From Candidatus Thiosymbion ectosymbiont of Robbea hypermnestra (GTDB lineage: Bacteria; Pseudomonadota; Gammaproteobacteria; Chromatiales; Chromatiaceae): DNA of 6,721 bases. The notes below the pieces were generated by a model. It was not told the DNA's origin. It saw only the letters and a program-made list of their open reading frames with translations, and searched no databases. The first letter of the stretch is position 1; every line of letters begins with the position of its first letter. Shown one piece after another: positions 6,107 to 6,721 of this stretch. The stretch is from NCBI GenBank assembly GCA_020443945.1, contig JAIZWN010000564.1:1-6721 (forward strand), written 5' to 3'. Both the position numbers and the translations under genes were made by a program.

Positions 6107-6325
6107 ATGCCGACAATAAATCGTTCGTACATTCGCGGTACGCGACTCGAATCGATGTTCGAGAGAATCATCTCCGCGTTGAAAGAGCAGCCATCCAACG
6201 TCCGGGAAGGCTACCATGCGCACCTGGAGGATATGGTGTCGTCGGCCAGGAATATCGGGTGGGGATATTATGACTACATCAGGGAGCTACTCGACGAATA
6301 TCAATCGGAGCTCGAAGATACCTGA
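6095..6325 (+). CDS. hypothetical protein (76 aa), start inside a hicB remnant
   Basis: I do not recognise this protein. It is predicted to be largely helical and acidic at the C-terminus (FERIISALKEQ; IRELLDEYQSELEDT), with aromatic residues in GWGYYDY at about 55-61. AAGGAG at 6085-6090 precedes ATG 6095 by 4 nt, slightly close. The start codon and this ribosome binding site lie within the HicB-derived stretch, and the base changes that broke the hicB frame are the same ones that create the ATG. Either the gene acquired a new start, or it is the tail of a gene cut by the rearrangement, or it starts later (ATG 6155, no good ribosome binding site). Codon third positions from about codon 20 onward lean to G/C as in a real gene. 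Confidence 0.5.
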   Translation: MKVLMPTINRSYIRGTRLESMFERIISALKEQPSNVREGYHAHLEDMVSSARNIGWGYYDYIRELLDEYQSELEDT

Positions 6326-6349
6326 CAAGACCAACATTTCCGCTTGCAT

Positions 6350-6375
6350 ATGAGTCAAATGCGATGAACTACAAA
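6350..6375 (+). repeat. 26-nt direct repeat, copy 2 (orphan hicB leader and start)
   Basis: This is the second copy of the repeat at 5546-5571, with 25 of 26 bases the same. It reproduces the hicB leader, start codon and MNYK codons, but the hicB body does not follow. The ATGA overlap of the short leader frame with the start codon is also kept. Confidence 0.9.
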
Positions 6376-6461
6376 CTGTGCGTTATGGGATGTTCAGCTA
6401 ACGGATACCAGGACGATAAACGATGAGATCAGGATTCGGTATGGATGCGGAGGGGGCTTCA

Positions 6462-6476
6462 TCCTTCCCGGAAGGA
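6462..6476. repeat. perfect 15-nt palindrome
   Basis: TCCTTCC and GGAAGGA flank a single central C. It lies 5 nt before an 11-G homopolymer. It could be a protein-binding site or chance in a G/C-skewed stretch. Confidence 0.4.
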
Positions 6477-6481
6477 CAAGC

Positions 6482-6492
6482 GGGGGGGGGGG
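6482..6492. repeat. homopolymeric run of 11 G
   Basis: Eleven consecutive G follow a C at 6481, and AGG follows them, so the strand is G-dense here. Such tracts slip in replication and are also prone to sequencing error. No gene reads across it, so classical coding phase variation is not supported. Confidence 0.85.
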
Positions 6493-6551
6493 AGGAATAT
6501 CCGTTCAAGTTCAAGACAAGCCGTCTTATGGCCGTTTAACAACATCGATGT

Positions 6552-6586
6552 GTGCCAAAAAACTAAGTACGTCAACGAGTTGGCAC
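6552..6586. repeat. inverted repeat with 7-bp stem and 21-nt loop
   Basis: GTGCCAA (6552-6558) pairs with TTGGCAC (6580-6586). The loop is A-rich at its start. No T-run follows, so an intrinsic terminator is unlikely. Role unknown. Confidence 0.4.
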
Positions 6587-6630
6587 TTGATGCCCATCAG
6601 ATCAACCTATGAATACGTACTGTAATGTAC

Positions 6631-6704
6631 GGTATATAGCCCCCCGGAATATAGCCCCCGGAATATAGCCCCCCGGAATATACCCCCTCGGTATATAGCC
6701 CCCC
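6631..6704. repeat. five tandem copies of a 15-bp unit GG(T/A)ATATAGCCCCCC
   Basis: The units run 6631-6645, 6646-6659 (one C short), 6660-6674, 6675-6689 (ACCCCCTC variant) and 6690-6704. Each joins an AT-only core (ATATA) to a C-run. The first and last units are identical (GGTATATAGCCCCCC), and a T5 run follows at 6705-6709. The repeat lies close to the window edge, so its full context is not visible. The unit length is a multiple of three, and one frame (from 6626) stays open to the edge, but it has no start codon. Confidence 0.9.
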
Positions 6705-6721
6705 TTTTTGGCGACATAGAA

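Larger units (their letters stand above)
6326..6630. other. non-coding stretch with repeats, no gene recognised
   Basis: No convincing gene is present. After the second copy of the hicB leader repeat (6350-6375), the frame from ATG 6364 shares only MNYK with hicB and stops after 20 codons. The stretch also holds a palindrome (6462-6476), an 11-G run (6482-6492) and an inverted repeat (6552-6586). Confidence 0.6.

Noticed and set aside
5546..6375. Transposon with 26-bp target-site duplication
   Set aside because: The repeat includes hicB coding sequence and start codon, there is no transposase and there are no terminal inverted repeats; duplication followed by decay explains it better.
6552..6586. 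Integron attC site
   Set aside because: The arms pair, but the paired core sites of the GTTRRRY/RYYYAAC type are not present in the right positions and no integrase gene is in view.
6631..6704. CRISPR array
   Set aside because: The 15-bp units are directly adjacent with no unique spacers.

Overview
The window looks like chromosomal DNA of a Gram-negative bacterium, most likely a gammaproteobacterium. Two lipoproteins with clean lipoboxes imply an outer membrane, GlgX is of the proteobacterial isoamylase type, and a HicBA module sits among decayed copies and intergenic repeats. A large-genome sulfur-oxidiser or symbiont type (Chromatiales-like) is my guess from style only; nothing here fixes the genus.

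Layout, all genes on the + strand. (1) 1-320: non-coding, with a long imperfect inverted repeat (97-162) of dispersed-repeat type. (2) 321-3237: a tight three-gene operon. It encodes a membrane-anchored SUMF1/FGE-fold protein that lacks the catalytic cysteines of true formylglycine-generating enzymes and carries a long C-terminal helical extension, followed by two small lipoproteins that each combine a glycine-rich segment with a long coiled coil. The genes are separated by 12 and 1 nt, so they are probably co-expressed and act together in the envelope. This is the best candidate here for an undescribed system. (3) 3238-3362: a short intergenic region with an extended -10 promoter and an overlapping inverted repeat. 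(4) 3363-5477: glgX, glycogen debranching enzyme, visibly more GC-rich than its surroundings and without other glg genes beside it. (5) 5478-6375: a toxin-antitoxin patch. An intact hicB-hicA pair is flanked by two fragments of a second, different HicB-family antitoxin gene and by two copies of a 26-nt repeat that covers the hicB leader and start codon. A 76-codon ORF begins inside one of the hicB fragments. (6) 6376-6721: no gene recognised; it contains an 11-G tract beside a perfect palindrome, an inverted repeat, and five tandem copies of a 15-bp AT/GC-biphasic unit near the right edge.

The three blocks (envelope operon, glycogen enzyme, toxin-antitoxin remnants) do not form one pathway. 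The right third looks like an accessory region shaped by duplication, deletion and frameshift.
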